Origin: an uncultured Methanomassiliicoccales archaeon
GTDB lineage: Archaea; Thermoplasmatota; Thermoplasmata; Methanomassiliicoccales; Methanomethylophilaceae
Reading direction: 5' to 3'
Assembly (NCBI GenBank): GCA_949292635.1
Contig: CASEZY010000004.1
Location: 62,001-126,000, forward strand
DNA length: 64,000 nt
Positions 61,148 to 64,000 of this stretch are shown piece after piece. Below the pieces are notes generated by a model. The model ran no database searches. It was not told the DNA's origin and worked only from the letters and a program-made list of their open reading frames with translations. The position numbers and the translations under genes were made by a program. The stretch's first letter is position 1; each line of letters starts with the position of its first letter.

Positions 61148-61179
61148 ACCATATAATCCACCTTTATCTAAGATGCGAT

Positions 61180-62889
61180 ATGGGCTACCATTTTCAAACA
61201 TTGGATACCAAAGAAGGTCATTGCCCCATCATCAACCTGGAACTGGACGACCAGGGTAAGGCGATAACCACATTCATGATTGACCTGGTAGCCTGCCGTG
61301 CCGCCATAGAGCTCCTATCATCCAAGACTGGGATTCCGATCAGGGATCTCATCATCAGAGACGATGGGAGTCTGGATTATGCCGGGTCTGAACGCGAAAC
61401 TCTGGAGGATGTCTTCACAGACTGTCTGAGCCTCTGCGAATTCACGCTCAACCGCATCACACCCCATTCTGATAAGGTCATCAGGGGTCTGATGGTACAT
61501 GTGAGGTTCTCTCTTGCCCACATCTTGAAAGTGGAACCGTCCGACCGGTACGTTCGTTGTGTCAAAGGAAGGGTCCGGAACATCTCCTCGTTTACATTCA
61601 CGATGGGCAGTGACGATGAGTTCAGAGACATATCCCACATCACATATGATAAGAAAAAATTCAGTGATGAGATGGGGCTGGCAGTCGGGTCATACTCGTA
61701 TGCCATGATCGAAGATGCGCTGTCTCTGAGAACGGTCTGTGAAAGATACTACATGTCGCTGTTGTCAGAGACGTCTGGACGTGAACCCGTCTTCCGGGTA
61801 AGTGTGCCGGAAGAGACCCAATTACTGGACGATATCGGGGCTGACGGAGTTGCATCGTTGTCAGAGATCATCTCCAGGCTCTGGAGCATTTGTTCTAGTG
61901 TGCCCCCGCTCAAATACCACGAGGATAGGGACCTTACGGACATGCAGAACAACAGAGAGTGCGGGGATGGTCCCGCCATGGCCAGGGTGAGGGACCGCAG
62001 ATCCGGCCTCGAATCTTCCATGAAAAAGATCTCCGATGTTTGCCGCCGCAACAAGGAATCTGTTATGAACGTGATGAAATACGCTCGTCTGCTGGAAGCT
62101 GTGATGTCTGGGGCCACGGTCAGGAAGAAGGATATCACGCTCGCATTCAGGGACGAATCGATTCTTAGGTTGTTGGACCCGGACATCTTTGGCAGGGGAT
62201 ATTCGACACCTCCGCTTCTTTTCATTGACTGTGATGCGTTGAAGGCAGATTACACGAAGATTATCGATAGGTTCCACAACCCCGCCGGCGTCTGCTGGAT
62301 CTCATCCAATGCTGCCTCTGCTGTGAAATGTCAGTGGAAGTATGCCAAAAGACAGAATGCGGCCACAAGGATCGAAGGAGCATTGTGCTTCATATACAGA
62401 CCCGACGCATTTACTGTCGATAGGATACTGCGCTTGAAGCCAAAGGGACAGGAGGAAGAGACCGCAGAAGTTGGTGAGTCGCCATTGAAAGACCTCCATT
62501 CCCCCGCCATATTGGTCTCTTATCCTCAAGACACGTTCAGGATCCTCTCAGGGCTCTCGGATCCCATCAGAAGGGAACATGCCAAACATGTCAGGATGAT
62601 CGTTGAATTCGATGAGGGGCTAAAAGGGCATACGCCTCTCGTCGTCAGCAACCAGAATTCCGCATACATCCCTGTGGTGACAATATCTGATCTGAAGGAA
62701 CTGTTCACCATACACACAGAATGTGTCCTATCAAAGGTCAGATTAGCAGTATCTGAGATTCAAAAGCAGTTGGAAGGCTTCCGTCCGAGGAACGGCCCCG
62801 AAGAAAGGGCGGTGTCCTTGATCAGAGGATGTTGCAACATCGCGCTGGATGACGTTACGGTCGCGGAAATGAGATTGTCCGACTCATAG
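61180..62889 (+). CDS. Large protein of unknown function in the conjugation cluster
   Basis: This 569-aa protein is of no family I recognise. It has no signal peptide or membrane segment. The N-terminal 200 residues are mixed alpha/beta; the middle (about 255-330) is helical and charged (MKKISDVCRRNKESVMNVMKYARLLEAV); the C-terminal third is again alpha/beta (LLFIDCDALKADY, GALCFIYRPDAF, PAILVSYPQDTF). Position as the last gene of the unit suggests a target, effector or ligase-like factor. It starts 32 bp after the previous stop and overlaps the convergent gene by 6 bp. Confidence 0.7.
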   Translation: MGYHFQTLDTKEGHCPIINLELDDQGKAITTFMIDLVACRAAIELLSSKTGIPIRDLIIRDDGSLDYAGSERETLEDVFTDCLSLCEFTLNRITPHSDKVIRGLMVHVRFSLAHILKVEPSDRYVRCVKGRVRNISSFTFTMGSDDEFRDISHITYDKKKFSDEMGLAVGSYSYAMIEDALSLRTVCERYYMSLLSETSGREPVFRVSVPEETQLLDDIGADGVASLSEIISRLWSICSSVPPLKYHEDRDLTDMQNNRECGDGPAMARVRDRRSGLESSMKKISDVCRRNKESVMNVMKYARLLEAVMSGATVRKKDITLAFRDESILRLLDPDIFGRGYSTPPLLFIDCDALKADYTKIIDRFHNPAGVCWISSNAASAVKCQWKYAKRQNAATRIEGALCFIYRPDAFTVDRILRLKPKGQEEETAEVGESPLKDLHSPAILVSYPQDTFRILSGLSDPIRREHAKHVRMIVEFDEGLKGHTPLVVSNQNSAYIPVVTISDLKELFTIHTECVLSKVRLAVSEIQKQLEGFRPRNGPEERAVSLIRGCCNIALDDVTVAEMRLSDS

Positions 62890-63918
62890 ATACTCTATGT
62901 CGATGTAACAACACCCGGTATCTTCCATGTATGACAGGCAGTACCTTCCACCAATACCCTTCAAGACATCCTCGAGTACCGACGATATGGTGGATCTGCC
63001 GATATCATCGATCAGACGCTCGCATATCCGAAACTCCAACCGGGTCCGCCTACGGGATATGAGGCGGACGAACACATCATGCAGGTCTTCCTCCCTGTAG
63101 ATCACCACTCCGTTTTTGCTGTGATAGTTGTACCTCAGATCGGTCGACTGATAAGCGTTGCTCCATACCCTGGTCTTCCCCACGAGAATGTCACTGATGT
63201 TGAAATAATCGTATTTCGGACGTCCCAAACAGCCCCCCAAATCCCACGTTACGTCCAAATGATAACAGCCGCCATCCAAAAAAACCATGTTCCATGCATG
63301 ATTCTCTCCGGTATTTGTTACGCCTGTGACAATTCCGACGTCAAGCCCGCATCTTCTCATAAGATATGACGCGGCTTTGGAGATCCCATCACAGTTACCG
63401 CGCCCGCATAGCAACGGCCCTGCAACATCATGATACTTCGGAAGACCGACACTGTATTCTACAGAATTCGCCAAATGATCGTGTATGGACAACTCCGCCT
63501 CAAAGGGATCGGCTTCGACAGCTTGGGACACACGATCGCCTATCTCCTCCAAGGCGGACCTTTGACGCTCGTAAGCGACCTTGCTCATTCCGTAGGTGGG
63601 CACGACGGTCAACCGCCTCCCGGATCTAGGGAGCATCCTGATTCCAATCACATTGGGTAACAACGGGTTGTCATACAGGGCTGCGGCCAATACACCCATT
63701 ACGTCAGATTCGGGACATCTGCCCACGCCGATCTCCCTATCCATGGATGCGATCCCGGTGGCCAAACTCGCATACACCTTTTTCAAACTGTCATCAAGAA
63801 GGGAGAACCTGAATGTCGTACCCCCTTCTGGAAGCCCTTTTATCATGTACCGAGTGGCCCATGGGCATGACTCGTCACGGGACGTCGACCTCCCAGGGAC
63901 CATACCTGAAGATGACAT
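62884..63918 (-). CDS. Transglutaminase-fold (papain-like) protein
   Basis: This is a 344-aa protein. Cys176 in GRGNCDGISKAASYL, His207 in GENHAWNMV and Asp222 in YHLDVTWD give the full Cys-His-Asp triad of the transglutaminase-like superfamily, whose prokaryotic members are mostly peptidases. The N-terminal 130 residues hold a helical start and no signal peptide, so it is cytosolic. It meets the conjugation cluster tail to tail with a 6-bp overlap. A peptidase acting on conjugates is attractive but unproven. Confidence 0.8.
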   Translation of the reverse strand: MSSSGMVPGRSTSRDESCPWATRYMIKGLPEGGTTFRFSLLDDSLKKVYASLATGIASMDREIGVGRCPESDVMGVLAAALYDNPLLPNVIGIRMLPRSGRRLTVVPTYGMSKVAYERQRSALEEIGDRVSQAVEADPFEAELSIHDHLANSVEYSVGLPKYHDVAGPLLCGRGNCDGISKAASYLMRRCGLDVGIVTGVTNTGENHAWNMVFLDGGCYHLDVTWDLGGCLGRPKYDYFNISDILVGKTRVWSNAYQSTDLRYNYHSKNGVVIYREEDLHDVFVRLISRRRTRLEFRICERLIDDIGRSTISSVLEDVLKGIGGRYCLSYMEDTGCCYIDIEYL

Positions 63919-64000
63919 GTGATGTCATTGGCACATGCGTATGAATAAGCAAGAATTGGTAAGATGAGATGACTGCCGATTGATGAGGACACAAGATACC

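Noticed and set aside
1-64000. tRNA or rRNA genes
   Set aside because: No cloverleaf with a GTTC-type T arm and no rRNA-like stretch was noticed by eye in the intergenic regions; a tRNAscan run would settle this.

Overview
The window looks like a chromosome segment of a methanogenic archaeon, most probably of the order Methanomassiliicoccales (Thermoplasmatota). It carries a complete five-gene coenzyme F430 cluster (cfbC-cfbA-cfbE-cfbD-cfbB), which marks a methanogen. Many genes have a TATA-like box 26-28 bp upstream of the start codon, so most transcripts are probably leaderless. Coding regions are GC-rich and intergenic promoters AT-rich. The genus assignment is inference; there is no rRNA, tRNA or mcr gene here to settle it.

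Layout. 1-9.1 kb: the end of an exonuclease-like gene, a zinc-ribbon membrane protein, a thioesterase, a heterodimeric ABC exporter, a DUF4143-type ATPase, a DUF2975/XRE pair and a rubredoxin-GltB fusion. 9.1-12.8 kb: a DUF4139-like protein, an MFS transporter, a flavoprotein and an acetyltransferase. 12.8-22.4 kb: a nickel/F430 region with a NikR-family regulator, cfbCAEDB, an FmdE-like protein and a metal or metal-chelate ABC importer. 22.4-35.9 kb: an accessory region with more AAA+ ATPases, a Fic protein, pyrophosphatase, ArsD-like duplicates, a sodium symporter and a Sel1 protein. 36-41.9 kb: a CARF-wHTH protein, SbcCD and a sugar nucleotidyltransferase. 42-46.7 kb: a defence island (DUF262/HNH protein plus an adenine methylase-endonuclease pair). 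46.7-57.2 kb: mostly housekeeping and redox genes, a large BspA-like leucine-rich-repeat surface protein and an M18 aminopeptidase. 57.7-63.9 kb: a compact ubiquitin-like conjugation locus.

Two things stand out. First, 57.7-62.9 kb is a six-gene co-directional unit encoding an unrecognised 120-aa protein in the ubiquitin-like position, an E2-like protein with a catalytic-type Cys, a perfect JAMM peptidase, a ThiF/E1-type adenylating enzyme, a probable inactive MPN-like protein and an unrecognised 569-aa protein. A transglutaminase-fold protein gene meets it tail to tail. The first four resemble bacterial Bil/Bub-type ISG15-like antiphage operons, but in an archaeon and with extra components. 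Second, four DUF4143-type ATPase genes, one ATPase-nuclease gene and a Fic gene each have their own short direct repeats or palindromes at the promoter. In the four DUF4143 cases the repeats run directly into the TATA box. The repeat sequence is private to each gene, but the period follows the ATPase subfamily (33 bp for two genes, 23-24 bp for the other two). This suggests a family of self-recognising, autoregulated modules.

Other notable points: the NikR-family regulator lacks the canonical nickel ligands; CfbA is a tandem two-domain form; the adenine methylase gene contains an in-frame G11 tract just before its DPPY motif, which could make it phase-variable; and two nearly identical 21-bp palindromes overlap TATA boxes near 4.97 and 6.53 kb.
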